Source: an uncultured Bacteroidales bacterium
Lineage (GTDB): Bacteria > Bacteroidota > Bacteroidia > Bacteroidales > F082
Direction of reading: 5' to 3'
Assembly: GCA_937902805.1 (NCBI GenBank)
Contig: CALEMB010000093.1
Location: 1 to 44,018, forward strand
DNA: 44,018 nucleotides
The notes under the pieces were generated by a model that was given only the letters and a program-made list of their open reading frames with translations, made no database searches and was not told the DNA's origin. The first letter of the stretch is position 1; the number at the start of each line of letters is the position of its first letter. Of this stretch, positions 1 to 8,466 are shown piece after piece. A program made the translations under genes and the position numbers.

Positions 1-61
1 CGATCTTGAGAAATGCGAAGCATTCGACGAAGTCAATTGAAAATTGAAAATTGAGAGTTGG

Positions 62-88
62 GGCAGATCTGTGTGTCTGCCTTTTTTT
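62..88 (+). terminator. Rho-independent terminator, rightward
   Basis: A 6-bp stem (GGCAGA, 62-67, with TCTGCC, 76-81) closes an 8-base loop and is followed by seven T (82-88). It would end a rightward transcript coming from outside the window, converging on the fic gene. Confidence 0.55.
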
Positions 89-102
89 GACTTTTTGTCA
101 AG

Positions 103-1242
103 TTATTTCAATGCTTTATACAGCGTCAGGCCCTTGGTCGTCAGCAGGTATTTTTGTCGAGGATGGTTGGGTCTATCAGGATAAAGCATCTTGGCGTATT
201 TTTCTTTGATTGCGGGGTTGAGATAGAGATTTAGGAAACTCACTCTGTCTTTAAGTTCAGCGTCAGCCATTATCTCTTTTATCGACATTTGTCTGTCGCC
301 AATGATTGTTATTAACTTCTTAATATACAGATTATCCGTGTCGAACTTGTTGGGTAACTTGTTGGGTAACTTGTTGGGTGCTTGTTCGTTTTCGGGCATT
401 TTCCATTCCTCGGGAGGGTTGATGATCATATACCTATTTTTCAGCATATTGTTTTCGCCGAGTAATAGGTTGCGGAAAAACCTGACAAGGAAAAGGGAGT
501 CATAATTAACGCCTTTGGCTAGGTTGCGGTAGTTGGCGCGAACCAAGGCGTTGCGGAAATACCAAGAATTCTGTTCGAACAATTCGTTGTTGACATCAAA
601 ACCCAACGAACGCAGGTATTTGATGGTAAAGACGGCTGTGGTTCGTGTGTTGCCTTCGCCAAACGGGTGGATCTCCCAGAGACCTGAGACAAATTTGGCG
701 ATATGTTCCACCATCTGGTCTTTGTCCAAGTCGGAATAATCGAAATTGCGTTCTTGGTCAAGGTCATATTGAAGGGTCATTCGCAGGTCCTGCCAGCGTG
801 CGTATTGCACGGTGTCACCACGAAGTACCCATTCTTTCTTGGTGATGTCGTAGTCGCGAAATCGCCCGGCGTGTTTAAATATCCCGTCGAAGATGGCTTT
901 ATGGATGGCGGCGAATCCAGCCACACTGTAGGTGAAAGCGTCGGTTTGGAGCAGTTTCGAGATATTGCCCGAGACCTCGTCGGCCTCCTGCTTCTCGTCG
1001 TCATCGGGTTCACGTGTCGTCTTTTTCTGATAATAGGTCTTGACAAGTTGGCGTGCTTCGTCGATGTTGATCTCGCCTTCGATATTGCGGCGTGCGGTCT
1101 CATTGAGATAGTCGGAAGTTGTCAGCCCATCTACGGCCTGCAGCCCGATGGCCACGCGCCAAGCGTCGGCACGCTTGGACTTGTCGGGTTCTCCTTGCCG
1201 GATATAGGTGTCATAGTCTATATGTCGTTGTTCTTTGAACAT
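103..1242 (-). CDS. Fic family protein (AMP/NMP transferase)
   Basis: This is a Fic-domain protein of 379 residues. Such enzymes transfer AMP or another nucleotide monophosphate to a hydroxyl side chain of a target protein. The active-site loop HPFGEGNTR (residues 192-200) keeps the catalytic His, the acidic residue and the Arg of HPFx(D/E)GNxR. A C-terminal winged-helix-like region follows a linker in which the codons for NKLP are repeated three times. The frame stays open upstream to a TTG at 1320, but a perfect -7 element (TATCTTTG on the minus strand, 1269-1276) lies inside that extension, so I start at the ATG at 1242. The segment RRNIEGEI near the N-terminus resembles the antitoxin-like helix of some Fic proteins, but a clear [ST]xxxE[GN] motif is not seen. 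Fic genes are frequent next to type I RM loci, and a role in toxin or defence biology is inference. Confidence 0.9.
   Translation of the reverse strand: MFKEQRHIDYDTYIRQGEPDKSKRADAWRVAIGLQAVDGLTTSDYLNETARRNIEGEINIDEARQLVKTYYQKKTTREPDDDEKQEADEVSGNISKLLQTDAFTYSVAGFAAIHKAIFDGIFKHAGRFRDYDITKKEWVLRGDTVQYARWQDLRMTLQYDLDQERNFDYSDLDKDQMVEHIAKFVSGLWEIHPFGEGNTRTTAVFTIKYLRSLGFDVNNELFEQNSWYFRNALVRANYRNLAKGVNYDSLFLVRFFRNLLLGENNMLKNRYMIINPPEEWKMPENEQAPNKLPNKLPNKFDTDNLYIKKLITIIGDRQMSIKEIMADAELKDRVSFLNLYLNPAIKEKYAKMLYPDRPNHPRQKYLLTTKGLTLYKALK
344..379. repeat. Triple 12-bp tandem repeat inside fic
   Basis: Three exact copies of a 12-bp unit (AACTTGTTGGGT on the plus strand) encode a repeated Leu-Pro-Asn-Lys linker. 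Copy number can change by slippage without shifting the frame. Confidence 0.85.
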
Positions 1243-1268
1243 TGGGGTGGCGTCGTGAATCGAGGCTT

Positions 1269-1276
1269 CAAAGATA
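1269..1276 (-). promoter_or_regulatory. -7 promoter element of fic
   Basis: On the minus strand this reads TATCTTTG, the Bacteroidota -7 consensus TAnnTTTG. It lies 26 bases upstream of the ATG at 1242 and decides the start codon choice for fic. Confidence 0.65.
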
Positions 1277-1396
1277 CGATTTATTGGTGAATAATCAATG
1301 GTCTTTTTCGTTTTATTCAAGACTTAGCAGCCATGTCATCCCCGCAGTATCGCAGCAGCCATGTCATTCCTTGAACCCCATGCCGTCATCGCGGAC

Positions 1397-1421
1397 GGTC
1401 CCTGAGCCTGTCGAAGGGCCG
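1397..1421. repeat. REP-like element, CTGAGCCTGTCGAAGG family
   Basis: Contains CCCTGAGCCTGTCGAAGGGC. Related copies occur at 35885-35911, 38981-39004, 39084-39130 and 39410-39434. This word is widespread as a short interspersed repeat in many bacterial genomes (from memory). Confidence 0.75.
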
Positions 1422-1691
1422 CGATCTCCTAAGCTCTTGGACTACTTCACGCGCTTGTCCTTTCCCCTTAGTCTGCCCTTTTCTGGCGCAGCCCGGATGT
1501 CGGCCGTGGCCCGCGCGCCCAACCCGGTGGAGGGTAGGAGAGCCCAGATGAGCCATTTCTGCCCATGTCATCCCTGCGTTGGCATGTGGAGAGGCGGGGA
1601 TCTATGGGCAGAAAGCCAGTAGGGCATCTATGGCTGTAAAAGTGACAACCAAAATCAGCGAACTACAGAGCGATAAGGCATGTTGTTTTGA

Positions 1692-1737
1692 GAGAAAAGG
1701 CATATCTCTACGAGTGAGAAGGCATATCTCTATGAGC
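1692..1737. repeat. Tandem duplication, 22-24 bp unit
   Basis: Two adjacent copies share the core GGCATATCTCTA followed by (C/T)GAG. No function can be assigned. Confidence 0.6.
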
Positions 1738-1835
1738 GTTCCAAATTGTCCAATTGTCAGCTGTCAGAGCCTCTATGCTGCTTTGCCGTCTCAGTCTCAG
1801 AGTCTCGGTTGTTTTAAAAGGCACCCCTTAACCAT

Positions 1836-1927
1836 AAAAAAAGCGTGTAGTTAATCCATGCCGAAGCCGATCTACACGTTTTTAAAGGAAAACGCAGTAA
1901 ATCCATGCAAAAGCCGATCTGCGTTTA
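1836..1927 (-). ncRNA. Candidate small RNA of two tandem hairpins
   Basis: Two consecutive stem-loops share a 21-base loop but have different, complementary stems. Hairpin 1 pairs AACGCAG (1891-1897) with CTGCGTT (1919-1925). Hairpin 2 pairs CGTGTAG (1844-1850) with CTACACG (1872-1878). The two loops agree at 18 of 21 positions. Read on the minus strand, a TAATTTTGC promoter element (1933-1941) sits just before hairpin 1, and hairpin 2 is followed by seven U, so it can act as an intrinsic terminator. Promoter, two hairpins and terminator together suggest a transcript of about 90 bases. No family is recognised. Alternatively these may be paired REP-like DNA hairpins that are not transcribed. 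Confidence 0.45.
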
Positions 1928-1932
1928 ACGCT

Positions 1933-1941
1933 GCAAAATTA
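1933..1941 (-). promoter_or_regulatory. -7 element for the candidate small RNA
   Basis: Minus-strand TAATTTTGC matches TAnnTTTGC. The predicted start point, about 6 bases downstream, falls at the first base of hairpin 1. A -33 element is not obvious. Confidence 0.4.
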
Positions 1942-2013
1942 CAACAAAATCCGAAACGCCGCCATAAACCATGGAAAAATTTCAGGATAACACACAGCAA
2001 AAAAACGGTTTTG

Positions 2014-2057
2014 TACCTTAGGCGTACCTTAGGCGTAGCGTAGGCGAAGGTTAGGCG
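2014..2057. repeat. 11-bp tandem repeat, 4 units
   Basis: Four contiguous 11-bp units: TACCTTAGGCG twice, then TAGCGTAGGCG and AAGGTTAGGCG. The 11-bp period is close to one DNA helical turn. A longer tract with the same period is at 37052-37150. Confidence 0.85.
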
Positions 2058-2122
2058 GGGAACTGACAAGTGTTTTCTAATAAATTCTATCCGACAACGC
2101 TGTCACGTAATAAAACATTCAC

Positions 2123-2131
2123 TATCTTTGC
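2123..2131 (+). promoter_or_regulatory. -7 promoter element of the WYL gene
   Basis: TATCTTTGC ends 23 bases before the ATG at 2155. The TTCA-N7-TGAAC element found at the other island promoters is absent here. Confidence 0.65.
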
Positions 2132-2154
2132 ACCAATCAAAATAAAGGTGAACA

Positions 2155-3177
2155 ATGCCCAAGACGAAGAATGCGGAATTGCGAATCAAGGTGATTGACC
2201 AGTGCCTGAGCGACCGAAAACGGAAGTATACCACCGCGATGATTTTCCAGCGTTGCAATGAGGAGCTGGAGAAACGGGATTTCTTTCCCATCACGGCCAT
2301 GAACTCCGTCAGAGACGACATCGAGCAAATTCAAAGGATTTATCCGGGAGCAGATGTGGAATCCTACAGGGAAGGCCGCAATATCTACTATAGATATGCC
2401 GACCCCGAGTTTTCCATCTTCAAGACCCCGATGAAAGCAGACGAAATTATCCAGCTGACCCAGACGCTGCGGTTGCTGCGTCGCTTCAAGGGGATGCCTC
2501 AATTTGATTGGGTGGATGAGATAGCGGAACGTCTTGGAGCATCACTGAAGCTGGACGAATCAACGGACGAGATTGTTGGCTTTGACGAGAACCTGGACTT
2601 GGAAGGGATGGATAACTTCACGCCGCTCTTCAATGCCATCGTTGACAAACAGCCTCTAAAACTGACCTACCAAAGTTTTAAACAGAACTGTGAAGAGACC
2701 ATTATAGTGCATCCTTATTATCTGAAACAGTACAACAAGCGATGGTTCTTAATTGCGTGGAATGATGAATACAACTTCATGGCCAACTATGCGTTTGACC
2801 GCATCAAGGGTATCGACAACGCTAATGTGCCTTACAAGCCTACGGATGTGAACTGGCTTGATTACTTCGATGAAATGATAGGTGTGTCGAAGGACACGAG
2901 GACTGAGCCGCAGAAGGTGCTTCTGTGGGTGTCGAATGCCTCATGGCCATACGTGAAGACCAAGCCGTTGCATGGCGCGACTCAACGGCTGGTGAATATG
3001 GACGAGACTGGTGCCTATATCACCATCGAAGTGTATCTGAACTATGAACTGGAACAACAGATTTTGAGCTTTGGCGAAAACATGAAAGTGTTGGAGCCAG
3101 TGGAGCTGAAGGAGCGGATTAAGAAACGCCTCGGTGGTGCGATTTTGAACTATGTGGAAAAGGTTCAGAATGGGTGA
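2155..3177 (+). CDS. WYL-domain transcriptional regulator
   Basis: A 340-residue protein with an N-terminal DNA-binding region (about 1-75, helix-turn-helix type), a central WYL domain (about 160-235, core W197-F198-L199 in KRWFLIAW) and a C-terminal WCX-type domain (about 255-335). WYL regulators bind nucleic acid or nucleotide ligands and often repress defence operons until infection. The gene is first in the island and has its own simple promoter. Its TGA stop codon is the first three bases of the TGAAC half-site of the next promoter. It is the best candidate for the protein that binds the shared TTCA-N7-TGAAC element. That assignment is inferred from position and family, and whether it represses or activates cannot be read from sequence. 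Confidence 0.9.
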   Translation: MPKTKNAELRIKVIDQCLSDRKRKYTTAMIFQRCNEELEKRDFFPITAMNSVRDDIEQIQRIYPGADVESYREGRNIYYRYADPEFSIFKTPMKADEIIQLTQTLRLLRRFKGMPQFDWVDEIAERLGASLKLDESTDEIVGFDENLDLEGMDNFTPLFNAIVDKQPLKLTYQSFKQNCEETIIVHPYYLKQYNKRWFLIAWNDEYNFMANYAFDRIKGIDNANVPYKPTDVNWLDYFDEMIGVSKDTRTEPQKVLLWVSNASWPYVKTKPLHGATQRLVNMDETGAYITIEVYLNYELEQQILSFGENMKVLEPVELKERIKKRLGGAILNYVEKVQNG

Positions 3178-3198
3178 ACTAATGTGACCTAATTTTGC
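3164..3198 (+). promoter_or_regulatory. Shared island operator-promoter, copy 1 (SNF2/Hsp70)
   Basis: TTCA (3164-3167), 7 bases, TGAAC (3175-3179), 10 bases, TAATTTTGC (3190-3198). It lies across the end of the WYL gene. Arms and spacings are the same as at 8397, 12034 and 17887, although the bases between them are the least conserved of the four. Confidence 0.7.
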
Positions 3199-3216
3199 AA
3201 AAGAAAAGAAACTATT

Positions 3217-6200
3217 ATGGCTGAGTTTAACATAGGTGATGTTGTGACCGATATCAATACCGAACAAAGAGGCATGATACAAAAAGTGTTGCCTTTTACA
3301 AGGGGCGACCAAAAATACAGCGTATTCTTTGCTCAGGATGATATTAGGGACGTAGCGGAAAGCGACCTTGAAAGGTTTATTGAAGTGAAGGATTTGTTTG
3401 ATCGTTGCATTTTGGGCGATTTCAAAGGTTATAACGATTTTCAGGTTTACAATACTACCTTTAAAATTGAAAACTCGAGTAACAACACTTTGTCTTCCAT
3501 CAAGGCATCAAGGACGATGTTCAAAACCTATCAGTATATTCCACTGATGAAGTTTTTGAACTCAGACCTTCAGAGGCTTCTTATCGCTGATGAGGTTGGC
3601 TTGGGTAAGACGATTGAAGCTGGTCATATCATGCTTGAACTCAAAGCAAGAGGAGAGCTGAAGAATGTTTTGGTTGTGTGCCCTTCAGGATTGAGAAATA
3701 AATGGCAAGGCGAACTGGAAGATAGATTCGGTTTGAAGTTCAGAATCTTTGACAAAAAAGACGAACTAAAAAGTGAATTAAGGAGCCACAATGGGATTGC
3801 TCGTGGAGTCATCTCTTACGATACATTGAGAGACAACAGGGGCAATAGCGTTCTTAGTGAGATTGAAAGCGAGGGCTACCAATTCAGTTTGGTCGTATGT
3901 GATGAGGCACACAGGGTTAGAAATGCTGGCACAAAACAACATGATGCAATTAAGCGTCTACTACGACAAGCACAGTCTGCCATATTCCTTACTGCAACGC
4001 CCGTCATGCTTGGACGAGAAAACCTTTTTCATCTTCTCAATCTGCTTCATAGCCAGCGTTATGATAATCTGGCGGTTTTTGAAGATGAGTCGAGACATAA
4101 TGAACCTTTTGTGTGGGCTCTTAATTGCCTTAATAGGAATGCCATGTCATTAGCAGAGATTGGAGAAGGATTAGAAAAGCGGATTCCTAAGAATGACTAT
4201 GTTAGGACCCTCCCGCTTTTTGAGCCATTGATGGATAAACTGAAAGGGGAAGACACACCAAAGCAACGAACGTTGATACAAAGCGATTTGTATGACATCA
4301 ATCCATTGAGTTCAATATTGTCCAGAACAAGAAAGGTTGACGTAACGACAGACTTGTCGCAAGCCAAAAGAGATACACAAATTCTTTCGATTGAATTGAA
4401 TGCGACCGAAAAAGGATTGTTTGACCGATTCATGAAAGCACTTGAAAAGAAGGAACCTATTGCTCGGTCAACTCCACAGCAAAGAATAGCCAGTAGTATC
4501 TATGCATACGATAAAAATGTGTTGTTTGATGAGTCGACTGAAGACACGAAGTTTAATGAGTTGATGCATATCATTGGTGAGAACCAGACAAAGGGAAATG
4601 GGAAGGTCATTGTTTTTGCACAATTCCATGAAACGCTTCGATATTTGTCGACAAGGCTTGGCAGTAAGGGTATTGGGTTTAGAGTTATTAGTGGTGAAAT
4701 CAATGATAGAGAAAGCCGAGTTAAAGCGGTGGATGAATTTAGAACGGATGAATCTGTTACCGTGTTGCTTTCGTCAGAAGTTGGTGGGGAGGGTCTTGAT
4801 ATGCAGTTTTGCGATACCATTGTGAATTATGACCTTCCTTGGAATCCTATGACAGTTGAGCAGCGGATTGGTAGAATCGATAGAATAGGACAAAAGTCTG
4901 AAATCATTCATATCTATAATATGTTGGTAAAAGGAACGGTGCAGGAAAAGATTTATAGAAGATTACAAAAAAGGATAGAAGATTTTAGAAACACAATCGG
5001 CGACTTGGAACCTATTCTTAGCATGGAGCTTGATAAAGATGGTAACACTATTGGAAAAGAAATAGAGAATAATCTTTTTCGTACTGACTTGACAGATCAA
5101 GAAAGAGAGGAGAGGTTAAGGAGAATTGAAAGGGCTATTGAACGTAATTTAGAAGATTCAAAGAAGGTGGAAAGAGAATTGTCTTCAACTTTCACCAGTG
5201 ATTCTTATTTGCGCAACCATTTGAATTCAATTATCTATAACAAGGCATACGTTACAGAACAAGAGCTTGAAAACTATGTGAGAATGCTTTTCAGGAAGGA
5301 GCTTCCTACGTGTTCAATAAGTCAAGTTGATGAGCAAGGAATTGCCGTTGTATCGGTTCCTCAAAGTCAGCCGAATGTAATAACCAATTTGTTATATCAA
5401 TATACTAATCTTCGCGGAGATAATGGGGATATGGTTAGTAGTTTCCGTAATTCCATTCGCGATAAAGGGTCATTCAAGGTGACGTTTAGACAGGATGTTG
5501 CTGAAACAAACAGGTCGGTTCCTTATTTAAGCTTATACCATCCTTTTGTTATTGTGGCCAAAGAGAAAATGAAGGATATGGTTGAAAACCAAGAATTGTT
5601 TCGCTATCAGTTGAAAGAAGCTGAATTGGATGACAAGAGTGCAGCCAAATTGCATAAGGGTTATTATGTTATGGCTATTTATAATGTCGCAACAGAGTCG
5701 TTCAGGTATAGACAATCCAAAAAAATGATAGAGGTGCATCCCGTTTTGTATGATTTGCAAAAGATGGAAATAGAAAGGGACGACGAGGTTGTGGATGCCA
5801 TTTATAGAGCAGTTCAAACAGCGGGTCAGCCTTGGGACTCAAAAGATAGTTATCGCCCCGACAAGGAAACTGTGGATGATATGAGGAGCTGTTTTGTGGA
5901 AGCTATTGGTGAGTATTCAAAAGGGTATAAGGAAGTAGTAGCCCGCAAGCAAAAGAATGACATTGAACATCAGCGTAATGGTATAATTAAGAGGTTTGAA
6001 AAACAGATTGCTGACGACAAGGAAACTATTAAAAGGTTTGAGATGTATATTAGATTCTATGAAGAATTGATAGAGGAAGGTGATGGAGACTCGACGTTTG
6101 ACTTTTTTGGAGATGGAATGAAAGGAACAGCTTCAGAAAAGAAATTGAAATATGAAAAAGTGATGCCAGCAAGAAGAGGTCAGCTTAGGAAGTTGGAGGA

Positions 6201-6294
6201 TGATTTTCAGGCTAGATTAAATGATTTAGATATGGTTAAAGACCCAATGGTTGACCCTAAACTAATGATGTTGAACCTAATAAAAGTGAGTTGA
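3217..6294 (+). CDS. SNF2/RapA-family helicase-like ATPase
   Basis: A 1025-residue superfamily 2 protein of the SNF2/RapA type, predicted to translocate on double-stranded DNA and remodel bound proteins. Visible motifs are Walker A DEVGLGKT (residues 125-132), DEAH (229-232), LTATP (258-262), and the C-terminal helicase motifs GEGLDM (524-529) and QRIGRIDRIGQ (549-559). A small beta-rich region (1-60) precedes the motor, and a charged, coiled-coil-rich tail follows (about 590-680 and 930-1010). The size and layout resemble helicases of defence loci such as DrmD of DISARM, but no other DISARM genes are present. The Hsp70-like gene starts one base after its stop, so the two are translated from one message. 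The gene is AT-rich compared with hsdM and hsdR. Confidence 0.92.
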   Translation: MAEFNIGDVVTDINTEQRGMIQKVLPFTRGDQKYSVFFAQDDIRDVAESDLERFIEVKDLFDRCILGDFKGYNDFQVYNTTFKIENSSNNTLSSIKASRTMFKTYQYIPLMKFLNSDLQRLLIADEVGLGKTIEAGHIMLELKARGELKNVLVVCPSGLRNKWQGELEDRFGLKFRIFDKKDELKSELRSHNGIARGVISYDTLRDNRGNSVLSEIESEGYQFSLVVCDEAHRVRNAGTKQHDAIKRLLRQAQSAIFLTATPVMLGRENLFHLLNLLHSQRYDNLAVFEDESRHNEPFVWALNCLNRNAMSLAEIGEGLEKRIPKNDYVRTLPLFEPLMDKLKGEDTPKQRTLIQSDLYDINPLSSILSRTRKVDVTTDLSQAKRDTQILSIELNATEKGLFDRFMKALEKKEPIARSTPQQRIASSIYAYDKNVLFDESTEDTKFNELMHIIGENQTKGNGKVIVFAQFHETLRYLSTRLGSKGIGFRVISGEINDRESRVKAVDEFRTDESVTVLLSSEVGGEGLDMQFCDTIVNYDLPWNPMTVEQRIGRIDRIGQKSEIIHIYNMLVKGTVQEKIYRRLQKRIEDFRNTIGDLEPILSMELDKDGNTIGKEIENNLFRTDLTDQEREERLRRIERAIERNLEDSKKVERELSSTFTSDSYLRNHLNSIIYNKAYVTEQELENYVRMLFRKELPTCSISQVDEQGIAVVSVPQSQPNVITNLLYQYTNLRGDNGDMVSSFRNSIRDKGSFKVTFRQDVAETNRSVPYLSLYHPFVIVAKEKMKDMVENQELFRYQLKEAELDDKSAAKLHKGYYVMAIYNVATESFRYRQSKKMIEVHPVLYDLQKMEIERDDEVVDAIYRAVQTAGQPWDSKDSYRPDKETVDDMRSCFVEAIGEYSKGYKEVVARKQKNDIEHQRNGIIKRFEKQIADDKETIKRFEMYIRFYEELIEEGDGDSTFDFFGDGMKGTASEKKLKYEKVMPARRGQLRKLEDDFQARLNDLDMVKDPMVDPKLMMLNLIKVS

Positions 6295-6295
6295 T

Positions 6296-8392
6296 ATGGC
6301 TGCGGTAAAAATAGGATTGGATTTTGGAACGCACTACACGAAGATTTGTATCGAGCATAGTGCTGATAAGAGAAACAAAAGGTATCAGTTTCATAGGTTC
6401 TTAGATCAGAACGGAGATTTTCATTATGTATTTCCTTCGGTTGTTCAGCTTAATTGGGATAACACGCTATCGTATGGTTTCGTTGATTTTAATAAAGCTA
6501 AGTTGGTTGAAGGGTTGCCGGAAAAGAATCCGCCACAAAAACCTACGGAGCCGAAATATCGCAGTTATAAACAATTTCCAGAACTCATAGAACCAGTACG
6601 GGATCAATTTTTCAGTAACATTGTCTGTAAAGAAGCCAGTTGTGTTGCTCAGGTAAGTGTTAACAGCGAGGAAGACAAACGTTTAAAGGATGTCAAAGCA
6701 AGGTGTATTAGGCATTTTAAGCTTCTTTTTAAATGTCACGCATGGGAGGATGTTAATTCTGATAATGTGATTTCAATTATAAATAACTATACTGCTGATG
6801 AAATCAATAAAAAAGTTTCTGAACATGGAGTGGTGGATATTGATGCACTTGTAAAAATGGCAGTTGCGTGTAGTTATTCGCAAATTCAAGAACAGAGTGA
6901 TGTCTCCATACAACCTGCTACGGTTGATTTGGACGACATTCAAGCAAAGTGTTTAAGCCGCTTTAATAGTTTTTTTAAGTTTCATGTGTGGGAGAATGCA
7001 GCTCCAAGTCGCGTAAAAGCCGCCATTAAAGATCTTACAATTGCAGACGTTGAGGCTTCTACGAAAGACGGAGAAATAGATATAGATGCTCTTATTAACC
7101 TGGCTGTGTTACGAAGTAATACTCCTGGTTATGCTTTGAAGAACAAAAAGAATAAGAATGACAAGGGTGCAAAACTAGTTGACAAGAATTGTGTTGTTCG
7201 GCGACACTTTCAAAAGGACAGACGGCAACAGATGAAAGAAGCTCAGATGTTGTATGAGAATGCCAGAGGTGAATTCATAAAAATGCGTATAAAGCGAGAG
7301 GCTGATATTGTCCGCGACAAAAATGAAGTGGATGCTTATAATAAGGGCTTGCGTGAAGAATATGAGCGGAGAATGCAGCTTTGGATGGAATATGAGCAAA
7401 GCAAAGATAAGCCGATTCCTGCGGTTTTTAGGAGCTTCAAACAAATGGTGTTTTCAGAAGGTTATGATTGGAGGTTTGAGCTGGACCCAATGTTGGTAGC
7501 TATTTGGTATCTCTGCTATCTGTTTTTTGATTTGGATAAAGAGTATGGCACACAATACCTTACAGTTTGTATGGGAACATCTAGTGGACAGGATAATTGG
7601 GAGAGTAATAAGGAAAAAGCAACTCAGATTGTTTTGACTGTGTATGATTTGATAGAAAATGTTTTCAATCATAACAAGGAAAGATTCCTTTCTGCTACAC
7701 TTGACGAACTAATGAAAGTTACCAAGATAAAGCCCTTTTCACAAGCTGATAAAGAAGCCAATGAAATCACAGTCTTTCCAGAAGCGTTTGCCAATCTTAA
7801 CCCTTTGGCCAAACAAAGAAAATTTGGTGCGGGTGTAAATGCCGTGGTTGATATTGGTGGAGGTACAACAGATATAAGCATCTTTTTTGTTCTTCCCACC
7901 ACAAACGAGTTGAAAATATTCGATTATGTGTCTATACCTTATGGTGTAAATGCAATTGATAAAGAGGGAAGAGACGTTCACTTTAATGCTGTAAAGAGGA
8001 AAATGCATTATTTTTCTAGAACGATACAGCATGAATATTTTGAAATAGGAGGGAAACTTGGTAAAGCCAAGAGCATGGTTACAGATAGGCCAATCTTGTT
8101 TGCGGGAGGTGGTTCAATGAGGCCTGAACTTCGTAGACCGTATGAGGGTTTTTCTGATGTTATGCACATCGGTTCGTCTTTGCTGAATAGTTACAGTATT
8201 GACGATGCTGAGGAAATTGCGGATAAGATACCGTTATTATCTACGTCTCTTGGGTTGGTGCTGTGTGGTAAAGATGATTCAGAGATCCCTATTAAAACAT
8301 ATAAAACGTTTCTTGAGAAGTTGGAAGGGGCGCTTAAAGAAGAGGTAAAACCTAATGAATTTGAATATGAACATGGGATGACCGATTTATAA
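6296..8392 (+). CDS. Hsp70/actin-fold ATPase with duplicated insert
   Basis: A 698-residue protein of the Hsp70/actin ATPase fold. The phosphate-1 loop is IGLDFGTHYTK (6-16), phosphate-2 is VVDIGGGTTDIS (about 517-528) and the adenosine motif is FAGGGS (about 602-607). There is no typical DnaK peptide-binding domain. Instead about 350 residues are inserted between the two phosphate loops. They include two tandem copies of a roughly 70-residue helical module (about 130-197 and 212-278; compare KARCIRHFKLLFKCHAWED with QAKCLSRFNSFFKFHVWEN) and a charged coiled-coil stretch (about 310-370). It is co-transcribed with the SNF2 gene. An ATP-driven assembly or sensor role next to the helicase is inference. 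I do not recognise the inserted module. Confidence 0.85.
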   Translation: MAAVKIGLDFGTHYTKICIEHSADKRNKRYQFHRFLDQNGDFHYVFPSVVQLNWDNTLSYGFVDFNKAKLVEGLPEKNPPQKPTEPKYRSYKQFPELIEPVRDQFFSNIVCKEASCVAQVSVNSEEDKRLKDVKARCIRHFKLLFKCHAWEDVNSDNVISIINNYTADEINKKVSEHGVVDIDALVKMAVACSYSQIQEQSDVSIQPATVDLDDIQAKCLSRFNSFFKFHVWENAAPSRVKAAIKDLTIADVEASTKDGEIDIDALINLAVLRSNTPGYALKNKKNKNDKGAKLVDKNCVVRRHFQKDRRQQMKEAQMLYENARGEFIKMRIKREADIVRDKNEVDAYNKGLREEYERRMQLWMEYEQSKDKPIPAVFRSFKQMVFSEGYDWRFELDPMLVAIWYLCYLFFDLDKEYGTQYLTVCMGTSSGQDNWESNKEKATQIVLTVYDLIENVFNHNKERFLSATLDELMKVTKIKPFSQADKEANEITVFPEAFANLNPLAKQRKFGAGVNAVVDIGGGTTDISIFFVLPTTNELKIFDYVSIPYGVNAIDKEGRDVHFNAVKRKMHYFSRTIQHEYFEIGGKLGKAKSMVTDRPILFAGGGSMRPELRRPYEGFSDVMHIGSSLLNSYSIDDAEEIADKIPLLSTSLGLVLCGKDDSEIPIKTYKTFLEKLEGALKEEVKPNEFEYEHGMTDL

Positions 8393-8396
8393 TTGC

Positions 8397-8431
8397 TTCA
8401 ATATGACTGAACCTATAGAGTGTACTTTTGC
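8397..8431 (+). promoter_or_regulatory. Shared island operator-promoter, copy 2 (methylase-kinase)
   Basis: TTCA (8397-8400), 7 bases, TGAAC (8408-8412), 10 bases, TACTTTTGC (8423-8431). TGACTGAACCTATA (8404-8417) is identical to the hsdM copy. The leader also shares AAAACGGA and TTTTGAGATATG with hsdM, the latter including the start codon. Confidence 0.8.
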
Positions 8432-8466
8432 AAATGAAAACGGAGAGAAACGAAAACTTTTGAGAT

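Larger units (their letters stand above)
1321..2122. other. Gene-free, repeat-rich intergenic region
   Basis: About 800 bp between fic and the WYL gene without a credible protein gene. The open frames here are unlike known proteins. It holds REP-like fragments (several GTCATCCC/GTCATTCC words near 1337-1570 and a copy of the CTGAGCCTGTCGAAGG element), a 22-24-bp tandem duplication, a candidate two-hairpin small RNA on the minus strand and an 11-bp tandem repeat. Confidence 0.7.

Noticed and set aside
703..1290. Long plus-strand frame opposite fic
   Set aside because: It is the antisense shadow of a clear Fic protein with an intact active site.
1242..1622. Plus-strand open frame of about 126 codons next to fic
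   Set aside because: It overlaps fic in antisense and continues through REP-like repeats. The predicted peptide contains repeat-derived PEPVEG and has no family resemblance.
2014..2057. CRISPR array
   Set aside because: Units are contiguous 11-mers without spacers, and no cas genes are present. The same holds for 37052-37150.
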